In this document: in pieces, positions 45,381 through 53,785 of the stretch
How positions within the stretch are numbered: position 1 is the first letter of the stretch
Layout of the letters: each line of letters begins with the position of its first letter
Assembly (NCBI RefSeq): GCF_000729995.1
Contig: NZ_JNFG01000203.1
Span: 17,210-81,209, forward strand
Source: Caballeronia sordidicola
GTDB lineage: Bacteria > Pseudomonadota > Gammaproteobacteria > Burkholderiales > Burkholderiaceae
Direction: 5' to 3'
Length of the DNA stretch: 64,000 bases
The notes under the pieces: generated by a model
The model's input: the letters and a program-made list of their open reading frames with translations, nothing else
Told to the model about the DNA's origin: nothing
Databases searched by the model: none
Program-made: the position numbers and the translations under genes

Positions 45381-45773
45381 TCAGGCGGTGTGTGTATGAC
45401 CGGTATAGGCACGCCAGCTTCCGTGCGCGGTGATGTCTTTCTGGTTTTCAACCAGCCAGGGTTCGGCCAGCACGCCCAACACCTGACTGCCGTCGCGAAG
45501 CGTCACCTTGCCGATCGCGAGACCCGCCGGTTCGCTCAGCAACAAAGCGGCGAATGATGCAAGCGGCAGTTCCCAGATCTCGAGCGCGACCGACGTTCCG
45601 CCTGTCGCGACGCGGATCATTCCCGGATGCCGGTCGCCAATACTCCAAAGCCGGTAATGCGGATCGGTGTGATCTTCACGCACGAACACGCCGCCCGCCG
45701 CGGTCATGTTGCCGTTCAGTTCGAGTCCACGCATAAGCGTGCCGTTGACGGCCAGCAACGTAGTGTTCTTCAT
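45381..45773 (-). CDS. Free-standing allophanate hydrolase C-terminal-like domain protein
   Basis: A 130-residue protein matching the C-terminal domain of allophanate hydrolase (AtzF, DUR1,2) along its length: DPHYRLWSIGDRHPGMIRVATGGTSVALEIWELP, then IGKVTLRDGSQVLGVLAEP and DITAHGSWRAY. In full-length enzymes that domain is reported to decarboxylate N-carboxycarbamate after the amidase step. Here no amidase domain is attached or nearby. It lies between carbamate kinase and permease in the operon. A decarboxylase or binding role on a small carboxylated or carbamoylated product is inferred. Confidence 0.82.
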   Translation of the reverse strand: MKNTTLLAVNGTLMRGLELNGNMTAAGGVFVREDHTDPHYRLWSIGDRHPGMIRVATGGTSVALEIWELPLASFAALLLSEPAGLAIGKVTLRDGSQVLGVLAEPWLVENQKDITAHGSWRAYTGHTHTA

Positions 45774-45837
45774 TTGTTCGCCTTAACTCTTCAATAAAAA
45801 TTGGTATTGCTAAATAAAATGCACACAACTCGGGCGG

Positions 45838-46797
45838 CTATTGCGTGATCCACGTTCCGGTCTTGCGATCGAGCGCGCGTTTGATCGCTTCCGGACTGGT
45901 AATCAAGCCTTTGCCATGTCCCCCATTCAATCGGCTATGGGTAACGAATTGCATGATGGCCTCCACTTTGGGCAACATGCTTCCCGCGCCGAACTGATCT
46001 TGGGAGATCAGTTCCTGCGCTTCGGCCAGGCTTAGCGTGTCGAGCCAGCGCTGATCCGGCTTGCCGAAATTGATCGCGACCTGTTCGACGCCTGTCGGAA
46101 TCAGCAGCAGATCGGCGCCCAGTTGTTCGGCGAGAAGGGCCGACGCCAGGTCCTTGTCGATAACCGCTTCCACGCCCGAAATCTGGTGGTGCTCATCGAC
46201 CAGAACCGGAATACCTCCGCCGCCGCACGCAATCACTACGCATCCTTGTGCAAGCAACGTCGAGATCACTTCGCGCTCCATGATCTCCAACGGCTTAGGC
46301 GACGCCACCGTCCGGCGCCAGCCCCGTCCCGCATCCTCCATCAGCGTCCAGCCGAGTGACTTTTGCCGCTGCCGCGCGGTGGCTTCATCGAGGAAAGCGC
46401 CTATTGGTTTGCCCGGTTTGAGGAACGCCGGATCGTCGCGGCTGACACGTGTCTGGGTCACAACGGTAACCACGGGCCGATGAATGCCGCGACGGCGCAA
46501 TGCGTTGCTCAGCGCCTTTTGAAACATGTAGCCGATCGCGCCCTGTGTATCGCCGACGGCGTAGTCCAGCGGTACCGGCCGGACTTCATCGGCAGCAAGT
46601 TCTGAGCGGCGCAGGATAAAACCGACTTGCGGTCCGTTGCCGTGCGTCAGCACCAGATCCCATCCGGCCTCGATCATGTCGGCAATGTGCCGGGCACTTT
46701 CGACGACCGCGTCGTATTGATCAGGAATGCTATCGTGTTGATCGTCGCGGATCAGCGCGTTGCCGCCGACCGCGACAATTGCCAGAGGCTTGGTCAT
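45838..46797 (-). CDS. Carbamate kinase
   Basis: A 319-residue amino-acid-kinase-fold enzyme from ATG 46797. Motifs: VAVGGNALI, LTHGNGPQVG, VVTQTRVSRDDPAF, VIACGGGGIPV, DKDLASALLAEQLGADLLLIPTGVEQV, and SMLPKVEA. It converts carbamoyl phosphate plus ADP to ATP, CO2 and ammonia. No arginine deiminase or ornithine carbamoyltransferase genes accompany it. The neighbouring FdrA/DUF1116/DUF2877 set is the expected carbamoyl phosphate source, as with AllK and AllFGH in allantoin fermentation. Confidence 0.93.
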   Translation of the reverse strand: MTKPLAIVAVGGNALIRDDQHDSIPDQYDAVVESARHIADMIEAGWDLVLTHGNGPQVGFILRRSELAADEVRPVPLDYAVGDTQGAIGYMFQKALSNALRRRGIHRPVVTVVTQTRVSRDDPAFLKPGKPIGAFLDEATARQRQKSLGWTLMEDAGRGWRRTVASPKPLEIMEREVISTLLAQGCVVIACGGGGIPVLVDEHHQISGVEAVIDKDLASALLAEQLGADLLLIPTGVEQVAINFGKPDQRWLDTLSLAEAQELISQDQFGAGSMLPKVEAIMQFVTHSRLNGGHGKGLITSPEAIKRALDRKTGTWITQ

Positions 46798-46816
46798 GTT
46801 GTGTGTCTCGTATGGT

Positions 46817-48223
46817 TTAAACGTACTCGGCGAGCGCGCGAATCGCTTCGATGAAACCCGGCATCGGCGCCGTGGTAATGCCCGCGCCGATCTGCCCGAC
46901 GCCCGCCTGCTTGTGCGCAATCCCGGTATTGATGATCGGCAGGATGCCGCGATCAACTACCTTGCGCGCGTCGATACCCGCGGCGGTCGGTGCGAAATTC
47001 AGTGCGGGGAGCGTGAACGCGGGATTGCCGCCCAGCGTGATGGCCTGCATGCGACGGCTGTTGCTGGTCGCGTCCGCTGGCGTGCCGCCCACGAACTTGA
47101 CGATAGCCGGCGACGACGCCATGGCGAAACCGCCCACGCCGGCTGTCTCGGTGATCGCGCTGTCGCCAAGGTCCGCGGCGGCATCTTCCACGCCATAACC
47201 CGGAAAGAACAAACCTTCCACCGGATTCGCGGGCGCCTGGAACCAGCGGTCGCCTGTGCCGGACATGCGGATGCCGAAGTTCACGCCGTTGCGCGCCATG
47301 ACCGTGATCATTGAACTGAAGGGCACGTTGTGGGCCGCATCCATCATGGACTTGCAAGCGGCCATCGATAGATTGAGGAAAAAATGATCGTTGCTGACGA
47401 TGAATTCCGTCACACGCTGAATCCGCTCGATCGGCAACCCGGTCGATAGCAACGCGGGAATCAGGCGCTTGATCAAGAGGCCGGTGGCAGCCGCGTTGCG
47501 GTTATGGACTTCGTCGCCCATGTGCAGCGCCTGTGCCATCAGCGGCTTCAACTCCACTTCGCCCAGCACCTTCAATGCAGCCTTTAACGCCGGCGCGAGT
47601 TCTTGCGTCATCCAGTGCAGGCGCTCCAGCACTTCCTGGTTATTAGCGCCAAAACGCAGCACCTTACCGAGCCCTTCGTTGAAGTTGCTGAAAGCCCGCC
47701 GCCCGTTTGTTTTGTTCTCGATCACCCACAGCGGCATGGACGGGCTGATGATGCCCGCCATGGGGCCGACCGCCTGATAGTGGTGACACGGCTCGAAGTC
47801 AATCGCGCCGTCCGCCGCCAGCCGCTCGGCGGCTTCGTGGGTCGTCGCCCATCCTTCGAACAGGATCGCGCCGACAATCGCGCCCTTCACCGGTCCGCAC
47901 ATATCGGCCCAGTCGATTGGCGGGCCAGCGTGGAGGATCAGCTTGCGATGCGCCATTGCGCCGATCGCGTGCGAGGCGCTCATGACATCGACGAGTACGG
48001 GTTGCGCCGCGAGATACTGATGGAACGCCTGGTCGTTGGCCTGATCGACAAGCGGATGGCGAATCAGCGATGCCAGCGCGAGTCCCGCGTCTACATCGCC
48101 GAGAGCGGGCGGCTGCCAGCGTAGATCGGTGACGTCACCGCCGGCCAGAGCCAGGTTATCGGCAAAACTGCTCAAGCCTGCGTTCACCACGTTCAGTGGC
48201 TGGTTAAATAGCGTGTTCATCAT
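46817..48223 (-). CDS. DUF1116 protein (YlbE/AllG-like, oxamate carbamoyltransferase subunit homologue)
   Basis: A 468-residue DUF1116 protein begun at the tandem ATGATG (48223); the ORF could start at 48256 but that would overlap fdrA. Conserved stretches: HRKLILHAGPPIDWADMCGPVKGAIVGAILFEGWA, MAGIISPSMPLWVIEN, MARNGVNFGIRMSGTGDRWFQAPANPVEGLFFPGYG, DIGDSAITETAG-like segment. E. coli YlbE (renamed AllG) is a subunit of oxamate carbamoyltransferase. Tight spacing to fdrA (7 bases) and carbamate kinase (19) supports one complex and pathway. Confidence 0.88.
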   Translation of the reverse strand: MMNTLFNQPLNVVNAGLSSFADNLALAGGDVTDLRWQPPALGDVDAGLALASLIRHPLVDQANDQAFHQYLAAQPVLVDVMSASHAIGAMAHRKLILHAGPPIDWADMCGPVKGAIVGAILFEGWATTHEAAERLAADGAIDFEPCHHYQAVGPMAGIISPSMPLWVIENKTNGRRAFSNFNEGLGKVLRFGANNQEVLERLHWMTQELAPALKAALKVLGEVELKPLMAQALHMGDEVHNRNAAATGLLIKRLIPALLSTGLPIERIQRVTEFIVSNDHFFLNLSMAACKSMMDAAHNVPFSSMITVMARNGVNFGIRMSGTGDRWFQAPANPVEGLFFPGYGVEDAAADLGDSAITETAGVGGFAMASSPAIVKFVGGTPADATSNSRRMQAITLGGNPAFTLPALNFAPTAAGIDARKVVDRGILPIINTGIAHKQAGVGQIGAGITTAPMPGFIEAIRALAEYV

Positions 48224-48230
48224 GGTCCCG

Positions 48231-49787
48231 TTATTTTTGCGCCTGAAGATGCGCAACGTGGCTCGCCCAGAGCGCCGCCTGCGCGTTGCAACCGGCGACG
48301 AGTACGCCGGCTTCGCGCAAGGTATCGACCTGACGGCTTCTGACTTGTGGATCGGCTTGCGTGCCGCAAACGTGGGAGATCAGCACCGGCAGGTCTTGAC
48401 CCGCCGCCTGAAGGCGCGCGTGTTCGATCAGCTCCAACAGCTCGCGGGCGGGTTCTGTCGATGCGCCGTAACCCAGCACGAGGTCGAACAGCACGACGGC
48501 GGTCTGCGGGTCGTTCAGCTCCGCGAGGATTCGCTGGTTGCGCAGCGTGGGATCGATCATGGGATGCGGACGGCCGCGCGTGAAATCGTCATCGCCCATG
48601 TCGACGAGTGTGTGACCCGTGCTGTGCCAGATATCCTCGAGCTTGCTGTTGGACGCAACCGGCGTATTCGACGACGCGGCGAAGCCGCGTTGCCGGCATA
48701 ACAACTGGCTCTCGTAGCAAAAGGTGCCACCCGCGAACACACCGCGGATGAAGCGCCGCATGGGCCGCAATGTACGGCTGTAATCGTGGAGACGGCCGGC
48801 GTCCGGCGTGCTGACCTCGGCTACTGTTGAGGGCAGTGCGGCGCCCGAGAGCAACGCGACGGCGAAGCCGGCGGCATCGGCCAGGGTGTACGCCGGAGTG
48901 ATGCCCGGCACGTTCATGTCTTCCGGCCGCGCGCCCAGGAAGTTGACGACGACGGGCTTGCCCGCCGCGCGCGCCCGCGCCAGGATCTTTTCCGCGACGG
49001 CCGGAGCCGGCGGCTTGGAGATCAGCACGATCACCTGGGTGTCGGGATCCGCGGCGAGCGCATCGAGACCGTACAACATGGAGATCCCGCCGATCGATTC
49101 GTGCAAGTCGTGCCCACCCGTGCCGAGCGCCTGCGAAATCCCGGCGCCCAACTGATCGATGCGGCACGTCACTTCCTGCAATCCCGTACCCGATGCCGCC
49201 ACGACGCCTATCGCCCCGCGCTTGACGACATTGGCGAAGCCCAGCGGCATCCCGTTGATGATGGCCGTCCCGCAATCGGGGCCCATCACCAGCAGGTTTT
49301 TCTCAGCCGCGAGCGTCTTGATCTCGCGCTCGTGGGCGAGGCTGACGTTATCGCTGAAAAGCATGACCGACATGCCCAGCCGCAGCGCCTTGATTGCCTC
49401 GGCGGCGGCGTAATCGCCGGGGACCGAGATCAAGGCGAGATTCGATGCCGCCTGCTGCTCCACCGCCATTTCGAGGCTGGCAAGCGGTGGCGGACGCACG
49501 CCGTCGCCGCTCGACTCCTCCGGCTTGCTATTCAAACGCTCTTCCGCAATAACGAGCGCGCCGTCGCACGCCGCGATCTCCCCGCGTACCGCGATCACGA
49601 GATCGTTCGGCCCGGCGGTGCAGCCGTCGTCCAGCGCCGCGTCGCGCAATTGCGCGAGATTGGTGGTCGTTCCCATCACCACCGACGCCTGCTCGATGCC
49701 TGCGAGCTTCGAGATGTGCGCGGATATCTGCATCAGGGAGACGGAGTCCTGATACATGTTCTTGAAGACCTTGGTTCTTATGCTCAT
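48231..49787 (-). CDS. fdrA: FdrA family protein (AllF-like, acyl-CoA synthetase-fold subunit)
   Basis: A 518-residue protein with FdrA/succinyl-CoA-synthetase-alpha-like architecture: N-terminal VFKNMYQDSVSLMQIS, Rossmann part LALISVPGDYAAAEAIKALRLGMSVMLFSDNVSL, VMGPDCGTAIINGMPLGFANVVKRGAIGVVAASGTGLQE, and the phosphohistidine-like GTGGHDLHESIGG region. E. coli FdrA (AllF) is part of oxamate carbamoyltransferase with YlbE and YlbF. Here it is third in the operon, between DUF2877 and DUF1116. Substrate specificity may differ from oxalurate. Confidence 0.92.
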   Translation of the reverse strand: MSIRTKVFKNMYQDSVSLMQISAHISKLAGIEQASVVMGTTTNLAQLRDAALDDGCTAGPNDLVIAVRGEIAACDGALVIAEERLNSKPEESSGDGVRPPPLASLEMAVEQQAASNLALISVPGDYAAAEAIKALRLGMSVMLFSDNVSLAHEREIKTLAAEKNLLVMGPDCGTAIINGMPLGFANVVKRGAIGVVAASGTGLQEVTCRIDQLGAGISQALGTGGHDLHESIGGISMLYGLDALAADPDTQVIVLISKPPAPAVAEKILARARAAGKPVVVNFLGARPEDMNVPGITPAYTLADAAGFAVALLSGAALPSTVAEVSTPDAGRLHDYSRTLRPMRRFIRGVFAGGTFCYESQLLCRQRGFAASSNTPVASNSKLEDIWHSTGHTLVDMGDDDFTRGRPHPMIDPTLRNQRILAELNDPQTAVVLFDLVLGYGASTEPARELLELIEHARLQAAGQDLPVLISHVCGTQADPQVRSRQVDTLREAGVLVAGCNAQAALWASHVAHLQAQK

Positions 49788-49924
49788 TTCAGCTTCCGGT
49801 AATCGTTACACTTGCCTGGTCCAGATTCGGCCGAGTGCTCACCTGGCGAACCCGGCATTTCACGTGCCGGGTGCCATCAATCTGATTAACTCGATAATCT
49901 TTTGCGACTAATCGATATAAAAGA

Positions 49925-50815
49925 TCAGTTCATTTCTTTCAACTGCACTTTTCCAAGTGCTCTTATTCCGTGCAGGAAACCTCCAAGACAATCCGCGCCA
50001 GAGGACGAGCCGAATTTCATGACGTTGATTGCCGAAAGTTTTACTTCCGCCGGCGTGCTTCCGTGAATCAGGACAGATGTCAAATGGTCGATCGACTGTG
50101 AATAGTGTCCCTGCAACGCAAGCGCCAGATAATGCCGGCTGATACTGGTGGTCCGGTGAAGCTGACTCTTGATAACCGGACGCAATAGTTTCAAATGCGC
50201 GGATATGACGCCGAGATGCTGCCATGGCCATAACGACGCCAGATATCCCAGCAGGTAGTCGTCGCCATCCGGCGTCAGCCCTGCGCCGTATCCAATCAGT
50301 TCCGAGACGCCGCTTTCCAACTCCGGCTTTGCGTCGCCGGGATTCAAGCGCGGTATGCGCCCGCCCGGCGGCCAGCCTGGCAGCAATTGCAGGCTGCTGC
50401 GCACCTCGCGCTCCATGCAGTACTCCAACAACTGACTCGCCAGCAGCGGATACGCCGTCAGCAGCGCGTTCGGCGAATGGCCGCCCTGCACCCGCTCCGT
50501 TCCAGGCCGCCAGCACGGCGCCCGGTCCAGGTTCGCGCGCCAGAGTGTGCCGCGCAACTCGTTGTTCTCGAGCGTGATGGGCTCCCGGGAATGCGCCTGA
50601 TGGCGCCAATCCCAGCCAGGCGGCGTGGCAAGCCTGATCGCCGTGGGCAGGTTCTGGTAGCGTGGACTCAGCAAGGTCAGCAATTCGCCACTCGCCGACG
50701 ACATGTTCATTGCGTGCTGAAAGCAGCTATGAACCCAGAACCGCTGCGTCTCGCGCGGCCCGTGCTCCGCCATATAACCCACCGAGCACACCGGGAACGT
50801 GAGGAGGCGCGCCAT
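49925..50815 (-). CDS. DUF2877 protein (YlbF/AllH-like subunit)
   Basis: A 296-residue DUF2877 protein; ATG 50815 is preferred over a TTG at 50854 that would overlap the hydrolase gene. The hallmark GYGAGLTPDGDDYLLGYLA is present, with SRHYLALALQGHYSQSIDHL and GSSSGADCLGG later. E. coli YlbF (AllH) is the third subunit of oxamate carbamoyltransferase. A 137-base gap to fdrA holds no evident gene. Confidence 0.87.
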   Translation of the reverse strand: MARLLTFPVCSVGYMAEHGPRETQRFWVHSCFQHAMNMSSASGELLTLLSPRYQNLPTAIRLATPPGWDWRHQAHSREPITLENNELRGTLWRANLDRAPCWRPGTERVQGGHSPNALLTAYPLLASQLLEYCMEREVRSSLQLLPGWPPGGRIPRLNPGDAKPELESGVSELIGYGAGLTPDGDDYLLGYLASLWPWQHLGVISAHLKLLRPVIKSQLHRTTSISRHYLALALQGHYSQSIDHLTSVLIHGSTPAEVKLSAINVMKFGSSSGADCLGGFLHGIRALGKVQLKEMN

Positions 50816-50831
50816 GGCTGTCCGGCTGTTG

Positions 50832-51500
50832 TCAGCCACGCAGGCCGTCGACAATGGCCGCGGCGTCGCTGACCCAGCCGAAGATTGCGCCCTGCGCCTT
50901 GATCATCTCCAGCGCCGACTTCTGGAATTCAGGGAAGTACGATCCGACGCAATCCGCCGGAATAATGCACTCGTAGCCGCGGTCATTCGCTTCGCGAACG
51001 GTGGTGGTCACGCAGACTTCGGTAGTCACCCCGCACACGATGAGCGTCTTGATCGCGTGGTTTTGCAGGATCAGCTGCAGGTCGGTTTCATAGAACGCGC
51101 CCTTGCCGGGTTTATCGATGATGGGTTCGCCCAGCGCCGGATACAGCTCGGGAATGATGTCGTGCCCTGCCTCGCCGCGGACCAGAATGCGGCCCATGGG
51201 GCCGTCGGTGCCAATGAACGTCTTGCCGCCGCGCGTGAGTTTCGCAGGCGGGCAATCGGCCAGGTCGGCGCGGTGGCCCTCACGCGTATGGATGACCAGC
51301 AGCTTCGCGTCACGCGCCGCCTTCAGCACCTTCCCGCACGGGACAATCGCGCTGCGCACCAGGGAGACGTCATTTCCCAATGCCTCCCCAAAGCCTCCCG
51401 GTTCAACGAAATCACGCTGCATGTCGATCATGACCAATGCTGTTGTTTTTGAATCGAACGTGAGGGGGAATGGTTGTGCGTGAAATAGTTTTTGAGCCAT
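50832..51500 (-). CDS. Isochorismatase-like cysteine hydrolase (biuret/triuret hydrolase-like)
   Basis: A 222-residue isochorismatase-fold hydrolase. The catalytic triad is visible: Asp in ALVMIDMQRDF, Lys in IIDKPGKGAF and Cys in VCGVTTEVCVTTT. Comparison with remembered biuret hydrolase (BiuH) sequence shows close agreement in VIHTREGHRADLADCPPAK, GEAGHDIIPELYP and REANDRGYECI. BiuH turns biuret into allophanate and ammonia; TrtA acts on triuret. It leads the operon (AAGGA before ATG), so it probably performs the first step. Exact substrate is uncertain. Confidence 0.88.
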   Translation of the reverse strand: MAQKLFHAQPFPLTFDSKTTALVMIDMQRDFVEPGGFGEALGNDVSLVRSAIVPCGKVLKAARDAKLLVIHTREGHRADLADCPPAKLTRGGKTFIGTDGPMGRILVRGEAGHDIIPELYPALGEPIIDKPGKGAFYETDLQLILQNHAIKTLIVCGVTTEVCVTTTVREANDRGYECIIPADCVGSYFPEFQKSALEMIKAQGAIFGWVSDAAAIVDGLRG

Positions 51501-51578
51501 TTTTATATTCCTTGATTAATGTCAGGACGTGAAATGCCTGCTCTGCTATTGCAATTTATTTGAATGGTCCTTCGATTT

Positions 51579-51641
51579 ATTATAGGTAGGTTCGCCTTGA
51601 TGGACGATAGATATTTCATCGACTTAACCATTGTTCATCGA
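51579..51641 (-). promoter_or_regulatory. Promoter and direct-repeat operator of the carbamoyl-transfer operon
   Basis: Reading leftward, TATAAT (51584-51579) lies 79 bases before the hydrolase start, but no good -35 is found. Upstream, TTCATCGA (plus strand) occurs at 51615-51622 and 51634-51641, a 19-base-period direct repeat at the place where an activator would bind. The surrounding 200 bases are clearly AT-rich against a GC-rich window. No regulator gene is adjacent. Confidence 0.5.
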
Positions 51642-51885
51642 TTTCCAGAGTTGATTAAAGTCGTTTCAAAAACTTAATATAATTATTATCACGAACTACC
51701 CGGCACTGTGTTGCGCGCGAATAAAGCGGCACGCGAAATAATCATCACGACCCTGCGGCGGAATAACACAACGGGTAATGAAACGATTCTTGAAGTTTTT
51801 CATCCAGTCGCCGCCAACATCACCGCATTTGTCTGATGTTTGATCCGGCATGCACCTCCCCGATGCAGCCCGCGCGCCGCCCCCG

Positions 51886-51970
51886 CCATCGATCTCCCGA
51901 ATTACCCCGCTTTCCCGGCTCTTATCAGCCGATGGCCCGCCAGCCACCCTTGCAATAATTCATTCACTGG
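51886..51970 (+). promoter_or_regulatory. flhF upstream block, second copy of the flhB-type block
   Basis: CCATCG (51886), CCCGAATTACCCC, CGATGG (51930), GCAATAAT and CACTGG (ending 51970) occur in the same order and nearly the same spacing as at 40593-40673. It lies 82 bases before the flhF TTG start. The block gives flhF-flhG-fliA its own promoter after separation from flhA. The remainder of the gap (51642-51885) contains no supported gene. Confidence 0.6.
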
Positions 51971-52051
51971 AAAACGGTATGGCGCTCAAAACCAGGCGCT
52001 GCCGGTCAACCGCAACAGATCAATGTGAGCGCGAGCTCATCGGGGGATAAA

Positions 52052-53785
52052 TTGAACATCCGCAAATTCATCGGTGCCACGAGTCGTGAAGCGTTTCGGC
52101 TCGTTCGCGAAGCACTGGGCCCCGATGCGGTCGTGCTGTCGAACCGGGTAACCGAAGACGGCAGCGTCGAGATCGTCGCGGTCGCGGACGGCGATCTCGC
52201 GAAGATCTCCCCAAAAGCAGCCGCCCAGCATCGCGAGATGAAACTGCGGGAATCGGCCGGCAACCCGTCGCATGCGCAGTCACATGCGCCGTCCCACTTG
52301 CTGCCACACACGCCGTCCCATCTGAATTCGAATTCAGGTTCGAACGCGTACGCCAGTGGCGATGTCTTTTCATCGGTATTCGGCGCCAATCCCGAACCGC
52401 TGGATGATATGGAGCCCGAAGCGCAAGCAGACGACACGTCCCGCACGATGGCCGAATCGAATCCCTGGCTGATCGAGCATGCACGCCGGGTGGCGCAGTC
52501 AGCCGCTGAAAGTGCGCCGCAACGCACGCTGAGCGCGTCAGCAGCCATCGCGAAGGGTTTGGGCAGTCCCGTGACCGTCACGCCGCAGGACTCCGCGCAA
52601 GCCCACGGATGGACCCGGGAAGCAGCGCAAGCCGCCGCTCGCCGCGCGGAACAAAAAACCGCGCAACTGCTTGCAGCAACCCAGCCGCAAACCCAGACTC
52701 CGGCGGCCCAAACCGCCAGTTCGATGCAGGAAGGCGCGTTCGCGGGCCTGCCGGCATCCGCCGCTGCAGCCGTGACCGAAGCCATCCGCACGCGCATGGA
52801 GCAAGTCGTGAACGACACCGTCATGAATGAACTTTCGTCGATGCGCGGCATGATGGAAGAGCACTTCGCCGGCTTGTTGTGGGGCGATCGCCAGCGCCGC
52901 AGCCCGAATCAGGCCGCGCTGACCAAGCGCCTGTTCGCTGCCGGTTTCTCCGCGCAACTGGTCCGCTTGATGATCGACAACATGCCGGAGATCGAACACG
53001 CAGAAGAGTCGATGCAATGGGTTCAGCAAGTGCTCGAGAACAACCTGCCCGTCATGGACAGTGAAGAATCGATGATGGACCGCGGCGGCGTCTTTGCGCT
53101 GATGGGCCCGACGGGCGTGGGCAAGACAACCACCACCGCCAAGCTCGCCGCGCGCTGCGTGATGCGCTTCGGCGCCAGCAAGGTCGCGCTGCTCACCACC
53201 GACAGCTACCGGATTGGCGCACACGAACAACTGCGTATTTTCGGCAAGATCCTCGGGGTATCGGTGCATGCGGTGAAAGACGCGAGCGACCTGCAACTTG
53301 CGCTCTCCGAACTGCGTAACAAGCACATCGTGCTGATCGACACCATTGGCATGAGCCAGCGCGACCGTACCGTCTCCGATCACATCGCCATGTTGTGCGG
53401 CGCCGGTCATCCGGTGCAGCGCCTGCTGCTGCTGAACGCAACCAGCCACGGCGATACGTTGAACGAAGTCGTGCAGGCCTACCAGAGCACGCCGGACCAG
53501 GCGCCGCTCGCGGGCTGCATCCTGACCAAGCTCGACGAAGCCACGAACCTGGGTGGCGTACTCGACACCGTAATCCGCTACAAGCTGCCCGTGCATTACG
53601 TATCGACGGGTCAGAAGGTGCCGGAAAACCTGTATGTCGCGACCAAGCGTTTCCTGATTAAAAGCGCCTTCTGCATCCCGCGCGACGGCTCGCCGTTCGT
53701 GCCGCAAGACGACGACGTGCCGCCGCTCCTGTCCGCGCTCTCAGCGCGCGCTTCCACCGAACTGCATGAGGTTCACTTTGGATAA
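52052..53785 (+). CDS. flhF: Flagellar SRP-like GTPase FlhF
   Basis: A 577-residue protein from TTG 52052, which has GGGGGA 5 bases upstream and begins LNIRKFIGATSREAFRLVREALG like known FlhF; the GTG at 52025 would add 9 unrelated residues. Basic/Gln-Ala-rich B region (to about 260), then the N and G domains with P-loop GPTGVGKTTTTAKLAA near 351 and LLTTDSYRIGAHEQLRIFGKILGV. FlhF places the first flagellar components at the pole with FlhG. Confidence 0.95.
   Translation: MNIRKFIGATSREAFRLVREALGPDAVVLSNRVTEDGSVEIVAVADGDLAKISPKAAAQHREMKLRESAGNPSHAQSHAPSHLLPHTPSHLNSNSGSNAYASGDVFSSVFGANPEPLDDMEPEAQADDTSRTMAESNPWLIEHARRVAQSAAESAPQRTLSASAAIAKGLGSPVTVTPQDSAQAHGWTREAAQAAARRAEQKTAQLLAATQPQTQTPAAQTASSMQEGAFAGLPASAAAAVTEAIRTRMEQVVNDTVMNELSSMRGMMEEHFAGLLWGDRQRRSPNQAALTKRLFAAGFSAQLVRLMIDNMPEIEHAEESMQWVQQVLENNLPVMDSEESMMDRGGVFALMGPTGVGKTTTTAKLAARCVMRFGASKVALLTTDSYRIGAHEQLRIFGKILGVSVHAVKDASDLQLALSELRNKHIVLIDTIGMSQRDRTVSDHIAMLCGAGHPVQRLLLLNATSHGDTLNEVVQAYQSTPDQAPLAGCILTKLDEATNLGGVLDTVIRYKLPVHYVSTGQKVPENLYVATKRFLIKSAFCIPRDGSPFVPQDDDVPPLLSALSARASTELHEVHFG

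Noticed and set aside
51696..51947. 83-codon minus-strand ORF between the hydrolase and flhF
   Set aside because: Overlaps the conserved flhF upstream block, has no recognisable fold, and the Gly/Ala-rich start looks like intergenic DNA.
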